DNA of 64,000 nt, taken from contig NZ_LDES01000038.1 in NCBI RefSeq assembly GCF_001015195.1, forward strand, positions 1 through 64,000, read 5' to 3'. The translations under genes and the position numbers were made by a program. This stretch comes from Sphingomonas sp. Y57. GTDB lineage: Bacteria > Pseudomonadota > Alphaproteobacteria > Sphingomonadales > Sphingomonadaceae. The notes beneath the pieces are model-generated. The model did not search any database. It saw nothing but the letters and a program-made list of their open reading frames with translations, and was not told the origin of the DNA. Numbering within the stretch: position 1 is the first letter of the stretch; each line of letters opens with the position of its first letter. Positions 8,722-17,752 of this stretch are shown here, piece after piece.

Positions 8722-11406
8722 ATGACGGCCGTCGGTCAGGACACTCTCAAGACTCGTTCCACCCTCAACGTCGACGGCAAGCACTACGCCTATTACTCGC
8801 TCGCCAAGGCGGCCGAGAAACTCGGCGATATCTCCCGCCTGCCCTTCTCGATGAAGGTGCTGCTCGAGAACCTGCTCCGCTTCGAGGACGGCACTACCGT
8901 CACCACCGAGGACGTCCAGGCGATCATCGACTGGCAGAAGGAGCGCACCTCGGAGCGGGAGATCCAGTATCGTCCGGCCCGCGTCCTGATGCAGGACTTC
9001 ACCGGCGTTCCCTGCGTCGTCGATCTGGCGGCGATGCGCGACGCGATGAACGCGCTGGGCGGCGACGCGCAGAAGATCAACCCGCTGGTCCCCGTCCATC
9101 TGGTCATCGACCATTCGGTGATGGTCGACAGCTTCGGCAATCCAAAGGCGTTCGACGAGAATGTCGCGCTCGAATATGCCCGTAACGGCGAGCGCTACGA
9201 GTTCCTCCGCTGGGGATCGAAGGCGCTCAACAACTTCAAGGTCGTCCCTCCCGGCACCGGCATCTGCCATCAGGTCAACCTCGAGAATCTCGCCCAGGCG
9301 GTGTGGAGCTCGGCGGACGGCTCGGGCGTGGAGGTCGCCTATCCCGACACCTGCGTCGGCACCGACAGCCACACCACGATGGTGAACGGTCTGGGCGTGC
9401 TCGGATGGGGCGTCGGCGGCATCGAGGCCGAGGCGGCGATGCTCGGCCAGCCGGTGTCAATGCTGATCCCGGAGGTCGTGGGCTTCAAGCTGTCGGGCAC
9501 CCTCAGCGAGGGCATCACCGCGACCGATCTGGTGCTTACCGTCACCCAGATGCTGCGCGCCAAGGGCGTGGTCGGCCGCTTCGTCGAATTCTATGGTCCC
9601 GGCCTGGACGCGCTGTCGCTGGCCGACCGCGCGACCATCGCCAATATGGCGCCTGAATATGGCGCCACCTGCGGCTTCTTCCCGATCGACGACGCGACCC
9701 TCGTCTATATGCGGCTCACGGGCCGCTCGGCGGAGAATGTCGCCCTGGTCGAGGCCTATGCCAAGGAACAGGGCTTCTGGCGGGACGCCACCGCGCCCGA
9801 TCCGGTGTTCACCGACACGCTGCACCTCGACATGTCGACCGTCCAGCCGTCGCTCGCCGGTCCGAAGCGCCCGCAGGACCGCGTCCTGCTCGCCTCGGTC
9901 GACGAAGGCTTCAACAGCGAGCTCGCGACCGGCTACAAGAAGGGCGACGAGGCCGACAAGCGCGTGCCCGTCGAAGGCACCGACTTCGACATCGGCCATG
10001 GCGACGTCGTGATCGCCGCGATCACCAGCTGCACCAACACCTCCAACCCGTCCGTGCTGGTCGCCGCGGGCCTGGTCGCCCGCAAGGCGAACGCGCTCGG
10101 CCTCAAGGCGAAGCCGTGGGTCAAGACCTCGCTCGCGCCGGGATCGCAGGTCGTCACCGACTATCTCGAGAAGGCCGGGCTCCAGAAGGATCTCGACGCG
10201 ATCGGCTTCAACCTGGTCGGCTATGGCTGCACCACCTGCATCGGCAATTCGGGCCCGCTGCCCGATCCGATCTCGAAGGCGATCAACGGAAACGACCTCG
10301 TCGCCTCGGCGGTCCTCTCAGGCAACCGCAACTTCGAGGGCCGCGTCTCGCCCGACGTGCGCGCCAACTATCTGGCCTCGCCGCCGCTGGTCGTCGCCTA
10401 TGCGTTGTTCGGTACGACCGCCAGGGACATCACCGAGGAACCGATCGGCACCTCGAACGACGGTAAGCCGGTCTATCTGAAGGATATCTGGCCGACCACG
10501 GCGGAGGTCGCCAACACCGTCGCCGCCGCGATCGACAGCGAGATGTTCGCCAGCCGCTATGCCAATGTCTTCCAGGGCGACAAGAACTGGCAGGCGATCG
10601 ACGTCGAGGGATCGGACACCTACAGCTGGCGCGCGGGCTCGACCTATGTCGCCAATCCGCCCTATTTCGAGGGCATGTCGATGACCCCGGCCCCGGTGCG
10701 GGACATCGTCGAGGCGCGTCCGCTCGCCATCTTCGCCGACTCGATCACCACCGACCACATCAGCCCGGCCGGTTCGATCAAGGTAGACAGCCCCGCGGGC
10801 CGTTATCTGACCGAGCACCAGGTCACCAAGGCCGACTTCAACAGCTACGGCGCGCGCCGCGGCAATCATGAGATCATGATGCGCGGTACCTTCGCCAACA
10901 TCCGCATCAAGAACCAGATGATTCCCGGCATCGAGGGCGGCCTGACCAAGCACATCCCCTCGGGCGAGGTGATGGCGATCTACGACGCGGCGATGAAGTA
11001 CAAGCAGGAGGGTACCCCGCTCGTCGTTGTCGCGGGCAAGGAATATGGCACCGGATCATCGCGCGACTGGGCGGCGAAGGGCACCAACCTGCTCGGCGTC
11101 CGCGCCGTCGTCGCCGAGAGCTTCGAGCGCATCCACCGCTCGAACCTGGTCGGCATGGGCGTGCTGCCGCTGCAGTTCGCGGAAGGGGTCGACCGCAACA
11201 CGCTCAAGCTCGATGGCACCGAGACGTTCACGATCCAGGGTGTCGCCGATCTGCGCCCGCGCCAGACCGTCAGCGTGAAGCTCGCCCGCGCCGATGGCTC
11301 GACCGAAACCTTCGAGACCCGCTGCCGGATCGATACCGTCAACGAACTCGAATATTTCCTCAACGGCGGCATCCTCCAATACGTGCTGCGCAAGCTCGCC
11401 GCCTGA
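8722..11406 (+). CDS. acnA: Aconitate hydratase A
   Basis: Isomerises citrate to isocitrate in the TCA cycle. At 894 aa it belongs to the AcnA/IRP1 group. The three 4Fe-4S ligands are the Cys of [11 protein letters not shown] and the two in [12 protein letters not shown]. Other family blocks are [29 protein letters not shown], the [13 protein letters not shown] segment, and the swivel-domain [16 protein letters not shown]. The ATG at 8722 has AGGGG 7 nt upstream. It converges with acnB (11483-14245) on a shared terminator. In enterobacteria AcnA is the stable, stress-resistant form and AcnB the labile main TCA enzyme. Whether that division holds here cannot be read from the sequence. Confidence 0.97.
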   Translation: MTAVGQDTLKTRSTLNVDGKHYAYYSLAKAAEKLGDISRLPFSMKVLLENLLRFEDGTTVTTEDVQAIIDWQKERTSEREIQYRPARVLMQDFTGVPCVVDLAAMRDAMNALGGDAQKINPLVPVHLVIDHSVMVDSFGNPKAFDENVALEYARNGERYEFLRWGSKALNNFKVVPPGTGICHQVNLENLAQAVWSSADGSGVEVAYPDTCVGTDSHTTMVNGLGVLGWGVGGIEAEAAMLGQPVSMLIPEVVGFKLSGTLSEGITATDLVLTVTQMLRAKGVVGRFVEFYGPGLDALSLADRATIANMAPEYGATCGFFPIDDATLVYMRLTGRSAENVALVEAYAKEQGFWRDATAPDPVFTDTLHLDMSTVQPSLAGPKRPQDRVLLASVDEGFNSELATGYKKGDEADKRVPVEGTDFDIGHGDVVIAAITSCTNTSNPSVLVAAGLVARKANALGLKAKPWVKTSLAPGSQVVTDYLEKAGLQKDLDAIGFNLVGYGCTTCIGNSGPLPDPISKAINGNDLVASAVLSGNRNFEGRVSPDVRANYLASPPLVVAYALFGTTARDITEEPIGTSNDGKPVYLKDIWPTTAEVANTVAAAIDSEMFASRYANVFQGDKNWQAIDVEGSDTYSWRAGSTYVANPPYFEGMSMTPAPVRDIVEARPLAIFADSITTDHISPAGSIKVDSPAGRYLTEHQVTKADFNSYGARRGNHEIMMRGTFANIRIKNQMIPGIEGGLTKHIPSGEVMAIYDAAMKYKQEGTPLVVVAGKEYGTGSSRDWAAKGTNLLGVRAVVAESFERIHRSNLVGMGVLPLQFAEGVDRNTLKLDGTETFTIQGVADLRPRQTVSVKLARADGSTETFETRCRIDTVNELEYFLNGGILQYVLRKLAA

Positions 11407-11426
11407 TCGGAGACATCGCCGAATGA

Positions 11427-11462
11427 AAAAGGGCCGGTCCGCTCTCGCGGGCCGGCCCTTTT
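11427..11462. terminator. Bidirectional intrinsic terminator between acnA and acnB
   Basis: Two 16-nt arms (11427-11442 and 11447-11462) pair completely apart from one G-U, around a TCTC loop. The stem has a GGGCCGG core. The outer AAAA/TTTT pairs give a T-tract for acnA on the + strand and another for acnB on the - strand. It starts 20 nt after the acnA stop and ends 20 nt before the acnB stop. Confidence 0.93.
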
Positions 11463-11482
11463 CCTGCCTTCCGTGATCCGGC

Positions 11483-14245
11483 TCAGGCCGCGATGGGAGC
11501 GAACTTGGTCAGGTCTATCCCGTCGACGGCCGCCTTATACTCGTCGGCACTCGGCGTGCGGCCGAGGATCGTCGACAGCACCACCACCGGGGTCGACGCC
11601 AGCAGCGACTCGCCCTTCTTGTTGGCGCTATCCTCGACGACGCGGCCCTGGAACAGGCGGGTGGAGGTGGCGAGGACGGTGTCACCCTTGGCGGCCTTCT
11701 CCTGGTTGCCCATGCAGAGGTTGCAGCCCGGACGCTCGAGATAGAGGATATTCTCATATTCGGTCCGGCTGACCGACTTCGGCTTCTCGTCGTCGAATTC
11801 GAAGCCCGAATATTTCTGCAGGATCTCCCAGTCGCCTTCGGCCTTGAGCTCATCGACGATGTTGTAGGTCGGCGGGGCGACGACGAGCGGCGCCTTGAAC
11901 TCGACCCGGCCTTCCGCCGCTTCGATGTTCTTGAGCATCTGCGCGAGGATCTTCATGTCGCCCTTGTGCACCATGCACGAGCCGATGAAGCCGAGGTCGA
12001 CCTTCTTGGTGCCGCCATAATAGGACACCGGGCGGATCGTGTCGTGGGTGTAGCGCTTCGAGACGTCGGGGTTGTTCACGTCCGGATCGGCGATCATCGG
12101 CTCGTCGATCACATCGAGGTCGACGACGATCTCGGCGAAATATTTCGCGTTGGCGTCAGGCGCGAGGGCCGGCTTCTCGCCCAGGCGGATCTCGGCGATC
12201 CGCGTATCGGCCTTGGCAATCAGGTTCGCCAGCGTACCGGCGGCATTGTCCATGCCCTTGTCGATCATGATCTGGATGCGCGCCTTGGCGATCTCCAGCG
12301 AGGCGATCAGCGTCTCGTCGTTGGAAATGCAGATCGAAGCCTTGGCCTTCATCTCCGCCGTCCAGTCGGTGAAGGTGAATGCCTGGTCGGCGAGCAGCGT
12401 GCCGATATGGACCTCGATCACGCGGCCCTGGAAGACGTTTTCGCCGCCGGTCTGGGCGAGCATCTGCGCCTGGGTGGCGTGGACGACGTCGCGGAAGTCC
12501 ATGTGCGGCTGCATCTTGCCCTTGAACGTGACCTTCACCGACTGCGGGATCGGCATCGTCGCCTCGCCGGTCGCCAGCGCCAGCGCGACGGTGCCCGAGT
12601 CCGCGCCGAAGGCGACGCCCTTCGACATGCGGGTGTGGCTGTCGCCGCCGATGATGATCGCCCAGTCGTCGACCGTGAGATCGTTGAGCACCTTGTGGAT
12701 CACGTCCGTCATCGGCGGATAGACGCCCTTCGGGTCGCGGGCGGTGATCAGGCCGAAATTGTTCATGAAGGACATCAGCTTCGGGATGTTCGCCTGCGCC
12801 TTCTTGTCCCACACCGACGCGGTGTGGCAGCCCGACTGATAGGCGCCGTCGACCAGCGGCGAGATGACGGTCGCCGCCATCGCCTCGAGCTCCTGCGCGG
12901 TCATCAGGCCGGTGGTGTCCTGCGAGCCGACGATGTTGACCTTGACGCGCACGTCGGAACCCGCGTGCAGCACCTTGCCCGGCGTCACGCCCACGGCGTT
13001 GCGGTTGAAGATCTTCTCGACCGCGGTCAGGCCCTGGCCCTCGACGGTGATCTCCTTGTTCGCCGCGAAGACCGGAGTCGGCTCGACCCCAAGCGTGCGG
13101 GCGGCGAAGGTCTGGAGCTTCTTGCCGAACACGATGGCGTAGGAGCTGCCGGCCTTCATGAACTCCATCTTCTGCGGCGTGAACGAAGCAGCGATGTCGA
13201 CCAGTTCCGCGCCGTCTTCGCCGCGCAGCTTCTTGTTCTTGACGTCAATCTTGAGGACGGTGCCGGTCTCGACCGAGAATTTCTCCTCCAGAACCGGATT
13301 GCCGTCATTGTTCAGGATCGGATTGCCGTCCGGGCCGGTCTGCTTGACCCAGTTCTTCAGGTTGATGCCGATGCCGCCGGTCACGTCGACGGTGGTCGCG
13401 AAGATCGGCGAGATGCCGTTGGTACCCGCGACGACCGGGGCGTAGTTGACGAAGGGCACATAGGGGCTCTGCTGCTTGCCGGTCCACAGCGCGACATTGT
13501 TCACGCCCGACATGCGCGACGAGCCCACGCCCATCGTACCCTTCTCGGCGATCAGCATCACGCGCTTGTCGGGGTGCTGCGCCTTCAGCGCGACGATCGC
13601 CTGCTGCGCCTCGGGCGAGATCATGCACTGGCCGTGCAGCTCGCGGTCCGAGCGCGAATGCGCCTGGTTGCCGGGAGACAGGAGATCGGTCGAGATATCG
13701 CCTTCGCCCGCGATAAAGGTAACGACCTTGATCTCGTCCTCGACATCGGGAAGCTTGGTGAAGAACTCCGCCCTGGCGTAGCTCTCGAGCACGTCCTTGG
13801 CGATGGCGTTGCCGGCGTTAAAGGCTTCGCTCAGCCGGTGCATGTCGGCGTCGTAGAGGAAGACCTGGGTCTTCAGCACGTCGCCCGCCAGCGTGGCGAT
13901 CGCGGGGGCATCGCCCAGAGCGATGTCGAGCAGCACTTCGACCGACGGGCCACCCTTCATGTGCGACAGCAGTTCGAGCGCGAAGGCCGGCGTGATCTCC
14001 GGGACGATCGCATCGCCCAGGATGATCTCCTTCAGGAAGCGGGCCTTGACCGCGGCGGCGCTCGTCGTGCCGGGCAGCGTGTTGTAGATGAAGAATTTGA
14101 GCGCATCGGCCCGGTGCTCGTTGCCGGCATCCTTGATGATGGCGATGATCTCGAAGATCAGGCCGCCGTCGTCGATCGGTTTGGGCGCAAGTCCCTGAAT
14201 TTTCCTGCTTTCGATTTCGGCGAGATAATCCAGGTAGATGCTCAT
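11483..14245 (-). CDS. acnB: Aconitate hydratase B / 2-methylisocitrate dehydratase
   Basis: A second, unrelated-architecture aconitase. AcnB has an N-terminal HEAT-like and swivel region (residues about 1-380) before the three catalytic domains. The length of 920 aa is normal. Cluster ligands are the Cys of LGFIGSCMVHKGD and the pair in ERPGCNLCMGNQEKA. The GGDSHTRMSKGVAFGADSG block binds substrate. The frame extends upstream to 14413, but the ATG at 14245 gives the usual MSIYLDYLAEIESRK start. AcnB-type enzymes also hydrate 2-methylaconitate in the propionate (methylcitrate) pathway. The prp genes are not in this window. Ends at the bidirectional terminator shared with acnA. Confidence 0.96.
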   Translation of the reverse strand: MSIYLDYLAEIESRKIQGLAPKPIDDGGLIFEIIAIIKDAGNEHRADALKFFIYNTLPGTTSAAAVKARFLKEIILGDAIVPEITPAFALELLSHMKGGPSVEVLLDIALGDAPAIATLAGDVLKTQVFLYDADMHRLSEAFNAGNAIAKDVLESYARAEFFTKLPDVEDEIKVVTFIAGEGDISTDLLSPGNQAHSRSDRELHGQCMISPEAQQAIVALKAQHPDKRVMLIAEKGTMGVGSSRMSGVNNVALWTGKQQSPYVPFVNYAPVVAGTNGISPIFATTVDVTGGIGINLKNWVKQTGPDGNPILNNDGNPVLEEKFSVETGTVLKIDVKNKKLRGEDGAELVDIAASFTPQKMEFMKAGSSYAIVFGKKLQTFAARTLGVEPTPVFAANKEITVEGQGLTAVEKIFNRNAVGVTPGKVLHAGSDVRVKVNIVGSQDTTGLMTAQELEAMAATVISPLVDGAYQSGCHTASVWDKKAQANIPKLMSFMNNFGLITARDPKGVYPPMTDVIHKVLNDLTVDDWAIIIGGDSHTRMSKGVAFGADSGTVALALATGEATMPIPQSVKVTFKGKMQPHMDFRDVVHATQAQMLAQTGGENVFQGRVIEVHIGTLLADQAFTFTDWTAEMKAKASICISNDETLIASLEIAKARIQIMIDKGMDNAAGTLANLIAKADTRIAEIRLGEKPALAPDANAKYFAEIVVDLDVIDEPMIADPDVNNPDVSKRYTHDTIRPVSYYGGTKKVDLGFIGSCMVHKGDMKILAQMLKNIEAAEGRVEFKAPLVVAPPTYNIVDELKAEGDWEILQKYSGFEFDDEKPKSVSRTEYENILYLERPGCNLCMGNQEKAAKGDTVLATSTRLFQGRVVEDSANKKGESLLASTPVVVLSTILGRTPSADEYKAAVDGIDLTKFAPIAA

Positions 14246-14743
14246 AATGTTCCCAACCCCATGAAGTGCGCGGAGCCTGGCGCAAACGGCGCCAACCGGC
14301 GTTAATTCGGCCTCGAACTGACGGGCGCTCCGGTACGCCAACCGGGCTGGGCTGGCAAGGTACCGAGGGGATGGGAACGAGGGCGGAATGGCCGCTCGCA
14401 CAATCCGGCCCAAAATAAAGCGGCGTTTTCCTGATCTATGGCAGGGAGGCCGGTGCCTCGCCCCGACGCTCCGGCCGGTGACGACAGCGCGATAGCCCTC
14501 GCGGAGTTGCGCGGCGATCGGCGGGCGGCGGAGACGTCACCTCCAGAGGCGCCGCCACCGCCCGCCCGGCCGGGAGAAGCTGGCGGCCGTTCGATCCCGC
14601 CACCGGGCCGCGCCCCCGCCTTCCCGCCAGCATCGGCGGCGCCCCGTCGATGCCGGCCTCGCTTCTGACGGCGACGGCGGGGCCGCGCGAGCGCTTCTTC
14701 GTGAACGGGCGAACGGGTCGGCAGCCGAACGGGCGACGGCGAT
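14246..14743. other. Intergenic region without a recognisable gene (about 500 nt)
   Basis: Lies between the divergent starts of acnB and the LytTR gene. Open frames on both strands here give Pro/Arg/Gly-rich low-complexity translations with no recognisable domain, as expected of GC-rich noncoding DNA. Near 14700-14735 the GAACGGGC unit recurs two to three times (GTGAACGGGCGAACGGG, then CCGAACGGGCGAC). It must contain the promoters of both flanking genes, but I cannot place them. Confidence 0.5.
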
Positions 14744-15589
14744 ATGCGTGCTTGGCTCTTGCCGGTTCGCCCCCCGTTTGACACAGAAATGGCTATGGAG
14801 CTGAACGACCTTCTCAGGCGGCCCGAACGCTGGGCGAGCGTGCTCGGATGGGCGACGCTCGCCGGGCTCGAATTCGGCCTGATCGGTCCGTTCGGCAGCT
14901 ATGCATCCCATTTCTTCACCCGGCTCGTCTACTGGACGCTGCTGTTCTGGCTCGGCAGCGTGCTGCTTTGGCCCTGCGTCGTCGCGGCGCTGGCGCTGGG
15001 CCCGCGTCGGGGCCTTCCACCGCTTTTCTCGGGCGCCGTCGTGATCCTCGTCGCCTGCGTCCCCCTCGCCATGCTGGGCGCGGCCGGCACCCATCTGTTC
15101 TGGCCGGTGCGGGCGGCGGGGATGCACATGTTCGAATGGTATGGCCTGACGATCGTCGTCGCCCTGCCCGCCATGGCCGCGCTGCTGTGGGTCGAGCTGG
15201 GCGGGGCGCGGCTGCTGCCGCCGTGGCACCACCAGACGGTCCCTGATTCCACCCCCGCACGCGGCCCCGCCCCGGAACCGCCCGAGCATCTGCTCGCCAA
15301 CGCCTTATGCCTGCAGATGGAGGACCACCATGTCCGCATCCACCTGCACGGTCGGTCGATCCTTCACCATGCGGTGATGCGCCAGCTGGTCGAGACATTG
15401 GACGAGCGGCGCGGATTGCAGGTCCATCGGTCCTGGTGGGTGGCTCGCGACGCCGTGCGCGGCTGGCAGCTCGACGGGCGCTCGGTCAGCCTCACTCTGA
15501 TCAACGGGCTGCGGGTGCCGGTGGCGCGCAACCGCGTGGCGCTGCTGCGCGAGCGAGGCTGGCTCGCCGAACCCCTGCAGGCGGGCTGA
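14744..15589 (+). CDS. Membrane-anchored LytTR-family transcription regulator
   Basis: The N-terminal half holds four hydrophobic segments (approximately residues 33-52, 64-86, 94-118 and 130-152). After a Pro-rich linker the C-terminal 95 aa match a LytTR DNA-binding domain: ALCLQMEDHHVRIHLHG, then VHRSWWVARDAVRGW, then LINGLRVPVARNRVALLRERG. LytTR domains usually follow a response-regulator receiver; this membrane-anchored type lacks one and probably senses a membrane or small-molecule cue directly. The start is uncertain: ATGs at 14744, 14789 and 14795 are all in frame, and none has a clear Shine-Dalgarno. Targets are unknown. The neighbouring MHS transporter gene, 75 nt downstream, is a possible one. 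Confidence 0.85.
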   Translation: MRAWLLPVRPPFDTEMAMELNDLLRRPERWASVLGWATLAGLEFGLIGPFGSYASHFFTRLVYWTLLFWLGSVLLWPCVVAALALGPRRGLPPLFSGAVVILVACVPLAMLGAAGTHLFWPVRAAGMHMFEWYGLTIVVALPAMAALLWVELGGARLLPPWHHQTVPDSTPARGPAPEPPEHLLANALCLQMEDHHVRIHLHGRSILHHAVMRQLVETLDERRGLQVHRSWWVARDAVRGWQLDGRSVSLTLINGLRVPVARNRVALLRERGWLAEPLQAG

Positions 15590-15664
15590 GACAGCACCGG
15601 TCCAGACACTGGCCGAAAGCATCGCCGCGCCCTACACATCGCCCGACCGAGGGGACTGACCATC

Positions 15665-16996
15665 ATGCAGCACGAGCAAAGCGCCGACCTTCCCTATCTC
15701 CGCAAGATCGTCGGCGCGTCGATGGCGGGCACCGTCGTCGAATGGTATGAATTCTTCCTCTATGGCACTGCCGCGACGCTCGTGTTCGGCAAGCTCTTCT
15801 TCCCCCCGACCGGCAACGATCTCGACGGTATCATCGCCGCCTTCGGCACCTATGCGGTCGGCTTCATCGCCCGGCCGCTGGGCGGCATCGTGTTCGGCCA
15901 TGTCGGCGACCGGATCGGCCGCAAGTCGTTGCTCCAGTTCAGCCTCGTCCTGATCGGGGGCTCCACCTTCCTGATGGGCTGCCTGCCGACATTCGAGACG
16001 ATCGGCTATTGGGCGCCCCTGCTGCTGGTCCTGCTGCGCTTCGTCCAGGGCTTCGCACTGGGCGGCGAATGGGGCGGGGCGGTGCTGCTCGTCACCGAGC
16101 ACAGCCCCAATCGCAGCCGCGGCTTCTGGGGCAGCTTTCCGCAGGCGGGGATACCGATGGGCAACCTGCTCGCGACGATCGTCCTGCTGGCGCTGTCGGC
16201 CACGCTCAGCGAGGGGGAGTTCCTCTCATGGGGCTGGCGGGTCGGCTTCTGGCTGTCGGTGATCATCGTCGGTATCGGCTATTATATCCGTACCACGGTC
16301 AGCGATTCGCCGATCTTCGAGGCGGCGAAGGCCGAAGCGGAGCAGCGCGCCGATGCCGGCTATGGCGTGACCGAGGTTTTCCGTCACTATCCGCGCGGCG
16401 TGTTCACCGCGATGGGCCTGCGGGTGGCGGAGAACATCCTCTATTATATGGTGGTCACCTTCTCGATCACCTATCTCGCCCATATCGGCGTCGACACGAC
16501 CGAGATCCTGGCGCTGCTGTTCTGCGCGCATCTGCTGCACATCGTGCTGATCCCGTCGATCGGGCGGCTCGCCGACCGGATCGGACGCAAGCCGGTCTAT
16601 ATCGCCGGGGCCGCACTCACCATCGCCTGGCCGTTCGTCGCCTTCCCGCTGTTCAACACCGGAACCGCCCCGATCATCCTCGCGGGAATCATGCTCGGCA
16701 TGGCGGTCCATGCGCTGATGTATGCGCCGCAACCGGCGATCCTGACCGAGATGTTCCCGACCCGGATGCGCTATTCCGGGGTTTCGCTGGGCTATCAGGT
16801 GACGGCGATCTTCGCCGGATCCTGGGCGCCGCTGATCGGCGCTGCCCTGCTGCGCGCCTATGACAGCTGGCAGCCGATCGCGCTCTACGTCGCCGGCGCG
16901 GGGGCGATCAGCCTCGTCTCGGCCCTGATCATGACCGAGACGCGGGGAATCTCCCTGCTCGCGATCGACCGCGCCGACCGCGAACGGGCGGTCTGA
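15665..16996 (+). CDS. MFS transporter, metabolite:H+ symporter (MHS) family
   Basis: A 443-aa, twelve-helix inner-membrane proton symporter. Hallmarks of the MHS subfamily (ProP, ShiA, PcaT, KgtP relatives) are visible: GTVVEWYEFFLYG in helix 1, RPLGGIVFGHVGDRIGRK in the loop between helices 2 and 3, and RFVQGFALGGEWGGAVLL in helix 4. A second DRIGRKPVY loop lies between helices 8 and 9. MHS members carry organic acids, betaines or amino acids; the substrate cannot be told from the sequence. The ATG at 15665 is preceded by GAGGGGA. No catabolic enzyme is adjacent that would name the substrate. Confidence 0.9.
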   Translation: MQHEQSADLPYLRKIVGASMAGTVVEWYEFFLYGTAATLVFGKLFFPPTGNDLDGIIAAFGTYAVGFIARPLGGIVFGHVGDRIGRKSLLQFSLVLIGGSTFLMGCLPTFETIGYWAPLLLVLLRFVQGFALGGEWGGAVLLVTEHSPNRSRGFWGSFPQAGIPMGNLLATIVLLALSATLSEGEFLSWGWRVGFWLSVIIVGIGYYIRTTVSDSPIFEAAKAEAEQRADAGYGVTEVFRHYPRGVFTAMGLRVAENILYYMVVTFSITYLAHIGVDTTEILALLFCAHLLHIVLIPSIGRLADRIGRKPVYIAGAALTIAWPFVAFPLFNTGTAPIILAGIMLGMAVHALMYAPQPAILTEMFPTRMRYSGVSLGYQVTAIFAGSWAPLIGAALLRAYDSWQPIALYVAGAGAISLVSALIMTETRGISLLAIDRADRERAV

Positions 16997-17043
16997 GGCG
17001 CCCGTCCGGGAGTGCGCCTACCGGCGCATTTCCAAACCGGCCC

Positions 17044-17712
17044 TCAGGCTTTCTCCGCCAGTCCATCCTTCATCCAGCCGGGCATCAACGACGGATCGAG
17101 GCCGTCGACCTGCCGCCGTTCGACCGTGCCGTCGGGCAGCATCACCAGCCGCCGGTTGACCTTGGCGCGCCAGTTCATCCGTGCGGTATTCTCCTGCCCG
17201 ACATAGCAGCCTTTGGAGAAGCTGACGCCGCCCAGAAGATCCGCATTGCATTCGAGCCAGAGATTCTTGTCCGAGCCCAGTTCGGCGACGCCTTCAGGCA
17301 CGCCGAGCGCGCGGCGATGCGCGTGCCAACCTTCGGCGGCCCCATCGGCAGGCGCGATCCAGCGCCGGCCGAGCGCGGCCAGGCGGGGATCGGGCACGCC
17401 CTGGTCGCCATCGGCCGCCCAATGGACCGCGAGCCGCTCGTCCCGCGCGATCGCGATCGGCTTGCGCAGCCGGTAGAGCATCAGCCGCTTCGCCAGCGCA
17501 TCGGCCTGCCCCTCTTCGCAGTCGAGAAGGAGGTCCTCCCCGTCCGCCCAGACGATGAAGTCGAACAGCGCCTTGCCCTGCGGGGTCAGCAGCCCCGCCC
17601 AGACGGGCAGCGGCCCCGCCACGTCGCTGGTGACGAGGCCTTGCAGGAAATCGCGCACGCCTTGTCCCGAAAGTCGGATCAGGGCGCGGTCGGAAAGGGT
17701 GGTGCCGGACAT
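17044..17712 (-). CDS. ygfZ: Folate-binding YgfZ/GcvT-like protein (Fe-S maintenance)
   Basis: GcvT-fold protein that binds tetrahydrofolate and helps assemble or repair certain Fe-S enzymes. The family hallmark KGCYVGQE, with its essential cysteine, is present near residues 165-172. Before it lies the GQGVRDFLQGLVTSDV segment typical of GcvT-like N-termini. I chose the ATG at 17712 (222 aa, MSGTTLSDRALIRLSG). The frame continues to an ATG at 17754, which would overlap the divergent amidohydrolase start. Neither has a good ribosome site. It is divergent from the dihydroorotase-like gene, with only about 40 nt between them. Confidence 0.9.
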   Translation of the reverse strand: MSGTTLSDRALIRLSGQGVRDFLQGLVTSDVAGPLPVWAGLLTPQGKALFDFIVWADGEDLLLDCEEGQADALAKRLMLYRLRKPIAIARDERLAVHWAADGDQGVPDPRLAALGRRWIAPADGAAEGWHAHRRALGVPEGVAELGSDKNLWLECNADLLGGVSFSKGCYVGQENTARMNWRAKVNRRLVMLPDGTVERRQVDGLDPSLMPGWMKDGLAEKA

Positions 17713-17752
17713 GGAGCGAAGGTAGGAAGCGGGCGACGAAAAGGAAAGCGCC

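Noticed and set aside
11966-14305. Long plus-strand open frame antisense to acnB
   Set aside because: The translation is low-complexity (Arg/Asp/His-rich) with no domain, and acnB on the other strand is unmistakable.
14302-14784. A 160-codon minus-strand frame in the acnB-LytTR gap
   Set aside because: Pro/Arg/Gly-rich composition with no recognisable domain, and it overlaps the LytTR start. I treat it as noncoding.
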